DNA from: Paenibacillus zeirhizosphaerae
Lineage (GTDB): Bacteria > Bacillota > Bacilli > Paenibacillales > Paenibacillaceae
Assembly (NCBI RefSeq): GCF_030705605.1
Contig: NZ_JAPCKK010000001.1
Location: 248,001 to 312,000 of the forward strand
Length of the DNA: 64,000 bases
Direction of reading: 5' to 3'
Below, in pieces: positions 37,743 to 45,753 of the stretch. Made by a program: the position numbers and the translations under genes. Each line of letters begins with the position of its first letter. Positions within the stretch are counted from its first letter, which is position 1. A model generated the notes under the pieces. The model did not search any database. It was not told where the DNA came from and worked only from the letters and a program-made list of their open reading frames with translations.

Positions 37743-38819
37743 ATGGCCGAAGTGAAAAAAATCGCGGTAATCGCCGGAGACGGAATTGGTCCGGAAGTAG
37801 TGGCGGAAGCTGAGAAAATTCTGAAACGGACGGAAGAGCTCTACGGTTATTCCTTTGAAACAGAGCACGTCCTGTTCGGAGGAATCGCAATTGATGAGAA
37901 AGGGACACCTCTTCCTGAGGATACCCTGAAAGTCTGTAAGTCGGCGGATGCCGTGCTGCTTGGAGCCGTAGGAGGTCCAAAATGGGATAGCAATCCGAAG
38001 GAGCTGCGTCCTGAAACAGGGCTGCTCGGCATCCGTAAGGAGCTGGGACTGTTCTCCAACCTGCGTCCGGCTGTCATCTTTGACTGTTTGAAGGATGCGT
38101 CAACCTTGAAGCCTGAGGTGCTTGAGGGAACCGATCTGATGGTAGTGCGCGAGCTGACGGGCGGTATTTATTTTGGCGAAAAATTCAGACGTGAAGGCGA
38201 AGGCGGGCAGGAAGCGGTTGATACCTGTGTGTATAATGTGCAGGAAGTGGAGCGCATTGTTCGTCAGGCATTTGAAATCGCACAGAAACGCCGTAAAAAG
38301 CTGGCTTCGGTGGACAAAGCCAACGTCCTTGAGACTTCCCGTCTGTGGCGTGAGGTCGTGAACCGGGTTGCGCCGGAATATCCAGATGTGGAACTGGAGC
38401 ACGTGCTGGTGGATAACTGCGCCATGCAGTTGCTGCGCCGTCCTTCAAGCTTTGACGTAATAGTGACGGAAAATATGTTCGGCGATATTCTGAGTGATGA
38501 AGCGGCTATGCTTACCGGCTCTATCGGCATGCTGGCGTCAGCGTCTCTTGGAGAAGGAAGCTTCGGCTTATACGAGCCGGTTCACGGCTCGGCACCGGAT
38601 ATTGCAGGCCAAGGGCTGGCTAACCCAATTGCAACCATTTTGTCGGTAGCGTTAATGTTCCGCCTTACGTTCGGTTATGACAAAGCGGCGGATGCTATTG
38701 AAAAAGCCGTGGCAGAGGTGCTTGATGCGGGCCACCGTACAGCCGATATCGCAGTGGACAAAAGCCAAGCGTTGTCAACTTCGGAAATGGGCGATCTGAT
38801 CGCAGCGGCAATGAAATAA
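37743..38819 (+). CDS. leuB: 3-isopropylmalate dehydrogenase
   Basis: 358 residues, normal length. It oxidises and decarboxylates 3-isopropylmalate with [21 protein letters not shown] near 9 begins the fold; [13 protein letters not shown] near 90 binds substrate; [14 protein letters not shown] near 193 and [14 protein letters not shown] near 240 hold the metal aspartates; [12 protein letters not shown] near 278 contacts NAD. GGAGTGACGGAAA precedes the ATG. leuCD, which follow leuB in B. subtilis, are absent here. Confidence 0.96.
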   Translation: MAEVKKIAVIAGDGIGPEVVAEAEKILKRTEELYGYSFETEHVLFGGIAIDEKGTPLPEDTLKVCKSADAVLLGAVGGPKWDSNPKELRPETGLLGIRKELGLFSNLRPAVIFDCLKDASTLKPEVLEGTDLMVVRELTGGIYFGEKFRREGEGGQEAVDTCVYNVQEVERIVRQAFEIAQKRRKKLASVDKANVLETSRLWREVVNRVAPEYPDVELEHVLVDNCAMQLLRRPSSFDVIVTENMFGDILSDEAAMLTGSIGMLASASLGEGSFGLYEPVHGSAPDIAGQGLANPIATILSVALMFRLTFGYDKAADAIEKAVAEVLDAGHRTADIAVDKSQALSTSEMGDLIAAAMK

Positions 38820-38907
38820 GACAGACCTACACGGCCTGGAAAAAACTGCATCCCAGCAGAGAGAGCCAGGCTATGATGTGTCAGAAAGATGTCGATTTAT
38901 CTCTTAT

Positions 38908-38922
38908 TTATAGTTATTATAA
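38908..38922 (+). promoter_or_regulatory. PerR box
   Basis: TTATAGTTATTATAA matches 14 of the 14 fixed positions of TTATAATNATTATAA except one (G for A). It lies 19 bases upstream of the -35 of the peroxiredoxin promoter. PerR is the peroxide-sensing Fur-family repressor. Confidence 0.75.
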
Positions 38923-38941
38923 AAAAATAATTCCTATAATA

Positions 38942-38970
38942 TTGACTTTATTGAAGTCGGATGATAACAT
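38942..38970 (+). promoter_or_regulatory. Promoter of the peroxiredoxin gene
   Basis: TTGACT, 17 bases, TAACAT, about 92 bases before the start. Confidence 0.55.
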
Positions 38971-39062
38971 TTTCAATGAAAATAATGTTTTGCGAAATTA
39001 TTCAGATGATCAAGAAAAACACTCATGTTTTTCTTACATAGCTCAAAGGAGGATTTACAGAA

Positions 39063-39602
39063 ATGGCTGAAAGATTAGTTGGCAAACCGGCTCCAGATTT
39101 TACAATGGAAACTGTTACAGGTGATGGACAGGAATTTGGTCATATTAAATTGTCCGATTACCGTGGAAAATGGCTCGTATTTTTCTTCTATCCGCTTGAT
39201 TTCACTTTCGTATGCCCTACTGAAATTACAGCATTGAGTGAAGCATTTGCCCAGTTCAAAGAACTGGACACGGAAATTCTGGGTGTAAGTGTTGACTCCG
39301 TACACAGCCACAAGGCTTGGATCAATACTCCGAAGGACAGCAACGGTCTGGGGCAACTGAACTTTCCGCTCGCTTCCGATATTACGAAACAAGTTGCGCG
39401 TGACTATGGCGTACTGATCGAAGAGGAAGGTGTTGCATTGCGTGGTCTGTTCATCATTGATCCAGAAGGTGAACTGAAATACCAGGTTGTTAACCACAAC
39501 GATGTAGGCCGCAGCGTTGAAGAAACTCTGCGTGTGCTGCAAGCACTGCAATCCGGCGGTTTGTGTGCTATGAACTGGAAACCTGGCGATAATAATCTGT
39601 AA
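39063..39602 (+). CDS. Typical 2-Cys peroxiredoxin
   Basis: 179 residues. The peroxidatic cysteine is Cys51 in DFTFVCPTE and the resolving cysteine lies in GGLCAMNW near 169, so this is a typical 2-Cys (AhpC/Prx1) enzyme that reduces H2O2 and organic peroxides with a thioredoxin-type donor. It resembles B. subtilis YkuU more than AhpC in size and ends. CAAAGGAGGATTTACAGAA precedes the ATG. The PerR box upstream predicts induction by peroxide. No ahpF gene is adjacent. Confidence 0.93.
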   Translation: MAERLVGKPAPDFTMETVTGDGQEFGHIKLSDYRGKWLVFFFYPLDFTFVCPTEITALSEAFAQFKELDTEILGVSVDSVHSHKAWINTPKDSNGLGQLNFPLASDITKQVARDYGVLIEEEGVALRGLFIIDPEGELKYQVVNHNDVGRSVEETLRVLQALQSGGLCAMNWKPGDNNL

Positions 39603-39623
39603 TATGATTTGAATATTTTTCCA

Positions 39624-39664
39624 AAGCCCCCATCACCGGTGTAAATCGGCTGTTGGGGGCTTGC
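39624..39664 (+). terminator. Terminator after the peroxiredoxin gene
   Basis: AAGCCCCCA / TGGGGGCTT stem, large loop, weak T-rich tail. Confidence 0.55.
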
Positions 39665-39893
39665 TTGCCTAATTGATGCAGTCCTGTCTAATCCTGTTTG
39701 AATTTGCGGCAAATCGTTGAAATAAGAATTATACGTTTTAAGAAGGCCGGAAGGAATTATGAGCATTTAGAGCGAATAGGGTAGTTAGAAAAAGCAAATA
39801 CCGAAAGAGTGACAATGCCGCTTTTGCTGCACCGGATACATGTTTGGACGATCGAAGTAAATCAGGTTATGTTCAGAGGAGGGTGAGCGCCAG

Positions 39894-40304
39894 ATGAGTT
39901 TTTGCTGCGGAGCAAGTATGGTGGGAACCAAGGGGACGCTGAAGCATTACCGTACGCAGGTCCATAACGTGCCCTTGCTGGTATGCCCGGTGTGCCAGCG
40001 TATTGAAGTTCATTACCGTGTGGAGAACGAGTACGAGATTCTTGCGGAGTATGCACATGGCGATGGTGCAACAGAAATTGATTTTCAGGATTACGTGATG
40101 GAAGACGAGGACACCATCTTTGAGAACTGTGTCAGCAGGGAAAGTGAGGACCCGCTTGAAACTGTAAAGCGGCAGATCGATATATCGCTGGATTTGCTTA
40201 CCGTTGCCAAACAGATCGAAGATGAAAAGTGGCAAGGAGAGTTGAAAAGAAGATTGGCAGTAATGAGCCAACGACGTTCACGCCTTCAGCATAACAACAG
40301 CTAA
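39894..40304 (+). CDS. Small zinc-finger-like protein, unknown function
   Basis: 136 residues. The N-terminal half carries two cysteine pairs: FCCGASM at residues 3-9 and VCPVCQRIEVHY near 45, spaced like a YgiT/MqsA-type zinc ribbon. The C-terminal half is acidic then helical and charged (DISLDLLTVAKQIEDEKW). GGAGGGTGAGCGCCAG precedes the ATG. No antitoxin HTH is visible, and no toxin gene is adjacent, so a YgiT label would be premature. It sits alone before a terminator. Confidence 0.7.
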   Translation: MSFCCGASMVGTKGTLKHYRTQVHNVPLLVCPVCQRIEVHYRVENEYEILAEYAHGDGATEIDFQDYVMEDEDTIFENCVSRESEDPLETVKRQIDISLDLLTVAKQIEDEKWQGELKRRLAVMSQRRSRLQHNNS

Positions 40305-40342
40305 CTTATAGTTAGACCGTGATTTGTGCAAGAGGCAAAAGG

Positions 40343-40377
40343 ATGAAGCTTTCGCTAAGCGAGAGCTTCATTTTTTC
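40343..40377 (+). terminator. Terminator after the zinc-finger-like gene
   Basis: ATGAAGCTTTCGCT / AGCGAGAGCTTCAT near-perfect stem, TTTTTTCG tail. Confidence 0.88.
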
Positions 40378-40432
40378 GTAATTGCGCAAAAAAATATCTC
40401 AAAAAAATTTATACATTCGACAGGATTTTCGA

Positions 40433-40462
40433 TTGACTGAAAATAGGAATGTTGACTATCAT
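40433..40462 (+). promoter_or_regulatory. Promoter of the histidine kinase gene
   Basis: TTGACT, 18 bases, TATCAT. Confidence 0.5.
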
Positions 40463-40564
40463 AAAAAAAGAGGTAATTGGAAATAGGTGGTTGGTTCATT
40501 TATCTTTAGCATTGCACATGCCCGAAACGGCCAGTTTATCAACCGGTACAAGGGGGACCCCGGC

Positions 40565-41671
40565 ATGATCAACGGATTTCATGAAACGATGGTTCATTCG
40601 ATCGCAGCCTTTCAATCCACCCAATTAGTCAAAAACAAATATGAAAATGTTTTGGAGCATCTAGACAGCGGTATTATGCTTTTTGACCACGAAGGTGTGG
40701 TAACATTCGTTAACGTTCAGATGGCCAAGCTTCTTGAAGTCTCCAGAGCAGCGCTGACGGGGTGCAGCCTTGTTCAGATTTTAAAGCATCCTGAGTTGAA
40801 CCGTTTCAGAAGAAAGAAGATACTCCGAATTTATCGCGAAACCATCTTCCACCGTAAGCGCTACCACGAGCTGATTGACGAATCCGGACGTCATTGGCTA
40901 ATCACGGTAACCTACGGTGATCAACTGGATGGCGATATTTTGTTCAGTGTCAAGGATGTTACGGACTATAAGCATATTGAGCAGACGGCTTACCAGAATG
41001 ACAAGCTGGCCATGCTCGGGAGGATATCCGCTTCCATTGCTCACGAGATCAGGAATCCCCTTACGGCTATCCGGGGCTTTATTCAACTGCTTAGGCCTCA
41101 CCTTCTGCAGCTTGGCAAGGATGAATATGCCAAGATCATCCTCTCGGAAATTGACCGGGCGAATGATATTATTTATGAATTTCTGAATTCGTCCAAGCCT
41201 TCGGCGCCTCAGAAAACTGTACTTCCCGTTTCTAACTTGCTCAAGGAAGTGGCCCTGCTGACCGAGAGCGAAGCCTTGATGAAGGACTGCGAAATTATAC
41301 TGGTGGATAACCCTGATCCCCTCCAGGTTTCCATTGATGTAAAACAAATCAAACAGGTCATTCTGAATATTATCAAAAATGCGATGGACGCCATTCAAAA
41401 CGTCGAGGATGTGCGTCCGGGCACCATTCAGATCGCTGTGGCCAAAGAAGGACATTATGCGGGTATTTCGATCGCGGATAACGGGCAAGGGATGGATCGT
41501 CATACGCTATCCAGGTTGTTCGATCCGTTCTTTACGACCAAAGAGAGTGGGACAGGCTTGGGGTTATCTGTAAGCTACAGAATTATTAAAAATCACGGTG
41601 GATTTATCCATGTGAACAGCAATCAGGGAGAAGGAACCGAATTCCGGATATCTCTACCTTTGGTACAATAG
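40565..41671 (+). CDS. PAS-domain sensor histidine kinase, sporulation-kinase type
   Basis: 368 residues. A PAS domain spans about 20-120 (LDSGIMLFDHEGVVTFVN). The dimerisation helix holds the phosphorylated histidine, about residue 160, in SASIAHEIRNPLTAIRG, followed by FIQLL, typical of KinA-KinE and related orphan kinases. The ATPase domain has NIIKNAMDAIQN (N box), DNGQGMD and GTGLGLS. No membrane segments are seen, so it is cytoplasmic. AAGGGGGACCCC precedes ATG 40565; a GTG 26 codons upstream is possible. No response regulator is adjacent, which fits the Spo0 phosphorelay. Confidence 0.85.
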   Translation: MINGFHETMVHSIAAFQSTQLVKNKYENVLEHLDSGIMLFDHEGVVTFVNVQMAKLLEVSRAALTGCSLVQILKHPELNRFRRKKILRIYRETIFHRKRYHELIDESGRHWLITVTYGDQLDGDILFSVKDVTDYKHIEQTAYQNDKLAMLGRISASIAHEIRNPLTAIRGFIQLLRPHLLQLGKDEYAKIILSEIDRANDIIYEFLNSSKPSAPQKTVLPVSNLLKEVALLTESEALMKDCEIILVDNPDPLQVSIDVKQIKQVILNIIKNAMDAIQNVEDVRPGTIQIAVAKEGHYAGISIADNGQGMDRHTLSRLFDPFFTTKESGTGLGLSVSYRIIKNHGGFIHVNSNQGEGTEFRISLPLVQ

Positions 41672-41686
41672 CGTGGAAAGAAAGAC

Positions 41687-41732
41687 AGGACCATTCCCAA
41701 AAAGCTACCAAGCTGAGGGAGGTCCTTTTTGA
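41687..41732 (+). terminator. Terminator after the kinase gene
   Basis: AGGACC-TTCCC / GGGA-GGTCCT stem, TTTTTGATTT tail. Confidence 0.75.
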
Positions 41733-41811
41733 TTTGACCTTTACTTTTGCGGACCCGTTCAAGTATGATGAGTGGAAATAGACTTGGTCTTGTGGAAGGA
41801 GAAGCAGACAG

Positions 41812-42771
41812 ATGAAGACGAATCATAGTAAAATCGTGGATTGTACCATCCGTGACGGCGGCTTGGTTAACAACTGGGATTTCAGCGTGGAATTTGTTCA
41901 ACAATTGTACGCCGGATTGAATGATGCCGGTGTTGATTATATGGAGATCGGATATAAAAATTCTCCGAAGCTGCTGAAAGGCGCGGACAAAGCGGGGCCT
42001 TGGCGCTTTTTGGATGATGAATTTCTGCGCAAGGTTATCCCTCAGAAGGGACATACCAAGCTGTCTGCCCTCGTGGATATCGGCCGTGTAGACGAGAATG
42101 ACATTCTTCCCCGCAGTGAAAGCATGCTCGACCTGATTCGAGTTGCCTGCTACATCAAGGATGTAGATAAGGCGATTGAACTGGTTAATATCTTCCATGA
42201 GCGCGGATATGAAACCACCATCAATATTATGGCGTTGTCCAATGTGATGGAGCATGAACTGCTTGAAGCGTTCGAGCTCATGAAAGACAGTGTGGTGGAT
42301 ATTGTCTACATTGTGGATTCTTATGGAAGTCTGGACCATAAAGACATTTTGCATCTGACCGAGAAATTCAAAAAACATTTACCGAACAAGCGTCTTGGCA
42401 TTCACGCGCACAACAATCTTCAACTGGCTTTCTCCAACACGCTGATCGCTTCCGAGCAGGGCGTAGAGCTGCTGGATGCATCCGTGTATGGAATGGGACG
42501 AGCAGCGGGTAACTGTCCAACAGAGCTTCTCGTGACCCATCTCAAGCATACGCAATATAAACTGCGTCCGGTGCTTGAGGTGCTTGAGAAGCTGATGATT
42601 CCTCTCCGTGAGAAGGAAGAATGGGGATACATCATCCCTTATATGATCACTGGTACTTTGGACGAGCATCCACGTTCGGCGATGGCTCTGCGTGCTACGG
42701 ATGACAAAGATAATTCTGTTGATTTTTACGATAAGCTCACTACACCTGAAGTATCTTTTGAGAAAAAATAG
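41812..42771 (+). CDS. HMGL-like aldolase-domain protein
   Basis: 319 residues. The TIM barrel starts IVDCTIRDGGLVNNWDF, the DxTxRDGG metal/substrate motif of the HMG-CoA lyase / 4-hydroxy-2-oxovalerate aldolase / isopropylmalate synthase superfamily. GIHAHNNLQLAFSNTLIA near 198 provides the histidine ligands (HxH), and DASVYGMGRAAGNCPTE near 222 the closing loop. There is no LeuA-type regulatory domain. Such orphan aldolases occur in Firmicutes and in polysaccharide clusters; the substrate is unknown. AAGGAGAAGCAGACAG precedes the ATG. Confidence 0.83.
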   Translation: MKTNHSKIVDCTIRDGGLVNNWDFSVEFVQQLYAGLNDAGVDYMEIGYKNSPKLLKGADKAGPWRFLDDEFLRKVIPQKGHTKLSALVDIGRVDENDILPRSESMLDLIRVACYIKDVDKAIELVNIFHERGYETTINIMALSNVMEHELLEAFELMKDSVVDIVYIVDSYGSLDHKDILHLTEKFKKHLPNKRLGIHAHNNLQLAFSNTLIASEQGVELLDASVYGMGRAAGNCPTELLVTHLKHTQYKLRPVLEVLEKLMIPLREKEEWGYIIPYMITGTLDEHPRSAMALRATDDKDNSVDFYDKLTTPEVSFEKK

Positions 42772-42789
42772 TTCTGCCGGGCAGAAGAA

Positions 42790-42820
42790 GCACATGATCC
42801 GCGGATCATGTGCTTTTTTT
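42790..42820 (+). terminator. Terminator after the aldolase gene
   Basis: GCACATGATCC / GGATCATGTGC perfect eleven-base stem, TTTTTTT tail. Confidence 0.92.
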
Positions 42821-42885
42821 ATGGAGACTTAAGAACTAGATGCGGGTATTCAAAACATACAACACCGGACTAGGTATTTGACCTA

Positions 42886-42914
42886 TTGCATTTCGTATGT
42901 GGTTCAGTTATACT
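42886..42914 (+). promoter_or_regulatory. Promoter for tRNA-Gly
   Basis: TTGCAT, 17 bases, TATACT; the tRNA begins 33 bases after the -10. Confidence 0.6.
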
Positions 42915-42947
42915 GACTAAGCAACTTCAACAGTTTAAGTTCATTTT

Positions 42948-43018
42948 GCGGGTGTAGTTCAATGGTAGAACTCCAGCCTTCCAAGCTGGTAGCGTGGGTT
43001 CGATTCCCATCACCCGCT
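42948..43018 (+). tRNA. tRNA-Gly (TCC), prophage attachment site
   Basis: 71 bases. The acceptor stem GCGGGTG / CACCCGC is perfect; the anticodon stem CCAGC / GCTGG encloses CTTCCAA, anticodon TCC; the T arm is GTGGG TTCGATT CCCAT; position 73 is T. CCA is not encoded. The prophage integrase gene ends 97 bases downstream, so the 3' half of this tRNA is probably the attL core, with integration leaving the gene intact. Confidence 0.95.
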
Positions 43019-43037
43019 TTGCAATATGTTTTACCCA

Positions 43038-43064
43038 AAACCCTTGCGCCACAAGGGTTTTTCC
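43038..43064. terminator. Hairpin terminator between tRNA-Gly and integrase
   Basis: AAACCCTTG / CAAGGGTTT stem with a five-base loop, TTTTCC tail; usable in both directions. Confidence 0.7.
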
Positions 43065-43114
43065 TTTGCAAATTTTTCGACAAAGGGTTGTCTCCTTTTT
43101 GGTCATGGGGCAGT

Positions 43115-44338
43115 TCATGGGGCAAAATCTGAAGTTTTATCTTCAGCCCGAATTTGCTGAGGGTCTAACCGCTCCAATTGGTCAGCAGCAGCCCTACTGA
43201 TTACATCACTCTTGTGAGTGTAGACATTTGCTGTAGTGTCGAGCTTGGTGTGTCTCAGACGTTCCTGGATCGTTTTGAGATCAGCTCCGCTCTCTCTCAA
43301 GAGCATTCCGGCAGTATGACGCAGTGCATGGAGTTTTATATGAGGTAGCCCTTGCTTGGCTAAGAACTTCCTCCATGTAACGGTCGGTGTGGTTGGATAG
43401 TACATAATGCCACGCCCGCCGTGGAATATATACTGCTTGTCGCCACCCAGCCACTTTTTGCAGCGCAATTTCTCCTTTTTCCAGATTCTCTCGTATTCCT
43501 TCAGTTGGTCCATATACCAGCGGGGCATCGGTATCCAGCCCTCAGATTCATCAGTTTTAACTTCCCCTTCAACTTTCTCCCCCGACTCTTTAAAGGTGAT
43601 TTGTTTTTCAATCCAGATAGCCCCTTGCTCATAATCAATGTCTGTCCACTCTACGGCCAACAATTCGCCCCTTCTGAAGCCTCCAATCATGCAGCCGGTA
43701 AAATATATCCTCCAGCGCGTTGGAAGCGCTCTGAGGGCCTTTAGGAGCGTCTCAACCTCATTCCAATCATAAGCCTTCTTTCTGGAGCGAATGCTTTTCC
43801 TTTCTTTTTTTGATTGTGAGGGGCGTTTAACTCCCAAAATAGGGTTGTCTGCGATAACCCCCCAATCGTGTGCGGCATCGAAAACGGACTTCAAAGCTTT
43901 ATAGATGTTCAGTTTCGTATTAGTAGCCAGCGGCGTACCATCTTTTTTAGTAAGCTCAGCAAAGTATGTGACAAGGTGAAGCGTTTGAATCTGATCCAGA
44001 CGCATTGTACCAAATTCTTTGAGGAGCCGACTGTTAACGATTGACATTACATTTTTCCTTGTGTAATCCCCCATTTCTTCATTGGCATAACCCTTTTTCC
44101 ACACTGGGATGAAGTCGGCAAAACTGATTTTCTCAGCCTTTTTTTTAATATGGCCTGACTCCACTTTTTCTTCCCATTTTGCAAGCTCTAGCGTAAGCCA
44201 GTTTTCCGTTTTCTTAACTGACTTAGCTATGTCCGCCGGCACCTCCACGACCGTGGATCGTTTCGGGCGGGAGGCCTTGGACGGATCGCGGGCGACTAGT
44301 TTATACTTATTGCCGCCCAGATGCTCTCTCCAAGCCAT
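43115..44338 (-). CDS. int: Phage integrase, tyrosine recombinase
   Basis: 407 residues in the Tn916/lambda-like three-part layout: an N-terminal arm-binding domain (GGNKYKLVARDPSKASRP), a SAM-like core-binding domain around 75-180, and the catalytic domain with Arg in GGFRRGELLAVEW, then LHALRHTAGMLL (H-x2-R), the later His in RLRHTKLDT and the Tyr in ANVYTHKS. All catalytic residues are present. ATG 44338 is preferred after GGAGTGAT; two earlier in-frame ATGs exist. It reads toward the tRNA-Gly att site. Confidence 0.95.
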   Translation of the reverse strand: MAWREHLGGNKYKLVARDPSKASRPKRSTVVEVPADIAKSVKKTENWLTLELAKWEEKVESGHIKKKAEKISFADFIPVWKKGYANEEMGDYTRKNVMSIVNSRLLKEFGTMRLDQIQTLHLVTYFAELTKKDGTPLATNTKLNIYKALKSVFDAAHDWGVIADNPILGVKRPSQSKKERKSIRSRKKAYDWNEVETLLKALRALPTRWRIYFTGCMIGGFRRGELLAVEWTDIDYEQGAIWIEKQITFKESGEKVEGEVKTDESEGWIPMPRWYMDQLKEYERIWKKEKLRCKKWLGGDKQYIFHGGRGIMYYPTTPTVTWRKFLAKQGLPHIKLHALRHTAGMLLRESGADLKTIQERLRHTKLDTTANVYTHKSDVISRAAADQLERLDPQQIRAEDKTSDFAP

Positions 44339-44413
44339 TTTTTTCATCACTCCAAACATATGTTCTGTTTTGTGGTATATGTAAACAGCCTTGCGACTGG
44401 AAAGCGCAAAGAT

Positions 44414-44884
44414 TCAGTGAGTTGGAAAATATTCTATTACGCCAAGTGGATCAAAACGTATCGTGAATCGTTCATCTACTTTGAGAAAAATACCATATTT
44501 ACTGGTGTATCGATCAATGGCCGCCTGGAGAAACTTTTCAGTTACACCAAGATATTCGGCTAAAGCATATCTCCCTGAAATGCGTGCCTTGTGGGCCTCT
44601 ATGATCTGATCCATCGGGATCATACACTGATAGGCCCACTGCCTGGCACGTAGCTCTTGCTTGCGGTTGTTAATATTGGATTGATCAAGGATACTCCCGA
44701 CACTTGTTAGGTAGTGAGCGACCTCTTCAGCCAAGGTACATCCTTTTTCGACTAAAGTCAGTTCTTTTCTAATTCCGATTTTATTGCCCTTAATCAATCC
44801 CTTGGCACCTGATCTAAAGTCTTTCTCAATGACGTTTAATCCGTAATTTGCTGCTTCGTCAAGTAGTAGTTCATATTTTTCCAT
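44414..44884 (-). CDS. ImmA/IrrE-family metallopeptidase-like protein
   Basis: 156 residues. The metallopeptidase helix reads TLAEEVAHYLT: the second His of HExxH is present but the first position is Glu, a variant often seen in phage ImmA proteins. In ICEBs1 and phi105, ImmA cleaves the cognate repressor to start induction. The gene lies 13 bases downstream of the repressor gene on the same strand, the same order as immR-immA. GGGGATGGAGCA precedes ATG 44884; a longer frame upstream overlaps the repressor. Confidence 0.82.
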   Translation of the reverse strand: MEKYELLLDEAANYGLNVIEKDFRSGAKGLIKGNKIGIRKELTLVEKGCTLAEEVAHYLTSVGSILDQSNINNRKQELRARQWAYQCMIPMDQIIEAHKARISGRYALAEYLGVTEKFLQAAIDRYTSKYGIFLKVDERFTIRFDPLGVIEYFPTH

Positions 44885-44897
44885 TGCTCCATCCCCG

Positions 44898-45326
44898 TCA
44901 TAGATCGTCCAGATCCTCTTGCATAAGTTTAATTTGTTCTTCAGAGTAGTCCTCGTTATGAGCTGCCACAACTTCTAAATATGGTTTCTGTATCCGGTTA
45001 TACTCCATATCCAATACAGTATTGACTGTATGCTTTCCCTTTTCATCGAGAGAATTAAATTTCTTTAGTAACTGCATCTCTGAGGATGAGAGTGCCGATC
45101 GTTTTGAAGGCTCTGAAATTTCATCACTCCATCCCATAAGGTAAGCGGGTGTACACTTAAAGAGTTCAGCCAGACTAGCGACAATCTCGTGTTTGATATT
45201 TTTTATTTCTCCACTCTCATATCTTTGAGCAGTTGCTTCTTTCACACCTAAAAAATCAGCAACATCTTGCAAAGTAAGATTAAGGGCTATACGTCTGGCT
45301 TTTATTCGATCATTAAGAACGGGCAT
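44898..45326 (-). CDS. CI/ImmR-like HTH phage repressor
   Basis: 142 residues. The N-terminal HTH_3 domain is clear: NLTLQDVADFLGVKEATAQRYESGEI at residues 15-40, key helix VKEATAQRYE. The C-terminal part is acidic and short, without the peptidase domain of LexA-type repressors, consistent with removal by the adjacent ImmA-like protein. AAGGAAGGTGAATTTTTA precedes the ATG. It should bind the ACTTAC-N7-GTAAGT sites in the divergent intergenic region. Confidence 0.9.
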   Translation of the reverse strand: MPVLNDRIKARRIALNLTLQDVADFLGVKEATAQRYESGEIKNIKHEIVASLAELFKCTPAYLMGWSDEISEPSKRSALSSSEMQLLKKFNSLDEKGKHTVNTVLDMEYNRIQKPYLEVVAAHNEDYSEEQIKLMQEDLDDL

Positions 45327-45350
45327 TAAAAATTCACCTTCCTTGATTGT

Positions 45351-45381
45351 ATAATAACACCTACTTACGAGTTATGCAATA
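45351..45381 (-). promoter_or_regulatory. Leftward promoter of the repressor gene, with operator
   Basis: On the minus strand TTGCAT, 17 bases, TATTAT. A degenerate operator (ACTTAC at 45363-45368, N7, GCAATA) overlaps the -35 and spacer. Confidence 0.6.
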
Positions 45382-45404
45382 AAACTTGTGCATTTTGATA
45401 AAAA

Positions 45405-45450
45405 ACTTACGCATTAAGTATTGACGGAGAGGCAGATAGGATGATACTAT
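45405..45450 (+). promoter_or_regulatory. Rightward early promoter with operator
   Basis: TTGACG (45421-45426), 18 bases, TACTAT (45445-45450). An operator copy ACTTAC-N7-GTATTG spans 45405-45423 and overlaps the -35. Confidence 0.65.
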
Positions 45451-45452
45451 GG

Positions 45453-45471
45453 ACTTACTTGAGGCGTAAGT
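45453..45471 (+). promoter_or_regulatory. Perfect operator at the rightward transcription start
   Basis: ACTTAC, seven bases, GTAAGT. It sits just after the -10 of the rightward promoter. Confidence 0.7.
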
Positions 45472-45490
45472 TTTGGTGGAGGTGAGCAAA

Positions 45491-45730
45491 TTGAAGGTTA
45501 TCTATAGAACTGACACGGTAGCCTTAAGAAAAGCAATGATTGACAATGGCATTTCTACGATCATACAGTTGTCGAGCTCAACAGGCATAAGTAGGAATAC
45601 CTTGTCTCAGGTCCTGAATGGCCAAATACAGCCATCAGCTTCCGTAATGCAAAAATTGGTGGAATCATTAAAGATACCACCAGAACGAGCTGGATTAATT
45701 TTTTTTAACCCTAACTTACGTATTGCGTAA
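45491..45730 (+). CDS. Cro-like HTH protein
   Basis: 79 residues. An HTH_3 domain occupies most of it: STIIQLSSSTGISRNTLSQVL near residues 20-40, followed by a dimerisation-like helix. The start is TTG 45491, after GGTGGAGGTGAGCAAA; it is the first gene of the rightward early operon, the position of cro. Its last codons and stop lie inside a perfect 25-base palindrome that matches the upstream operators. Confidence 0.82.
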   Translation: MKVIYRTDTVALRKAMIDNGISTIIQLSSSTGISRNTLSQVLNGQIQPSASVMQKLVESLKIPPERAGLIFFNPNLRIA

Positions 45731-45732
45731 GT
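45714..45732 (+). promoter_or_regulatory. Perfect operator overlapping the cro-like stop codon
   Basis: ACTTAC, seven bases, GTAAGT, extended to CTAACTTACG / CGTAAGTTAG over 45711-45735. It covers the last codons of the cro-like gene and ends just before the next ribosome binding site, so it could be an operator or an mRNA hairpin. Confidence 0.65.
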
Positions 45733-45753
45733 TAGGGAGAAAGGAGGTTGTTA

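Noticed and set aside
42904..43125. Two minus-strand frames over tRNA-Gly
   Set aside because: Antisense of the tRNA gene, not protein-coding.
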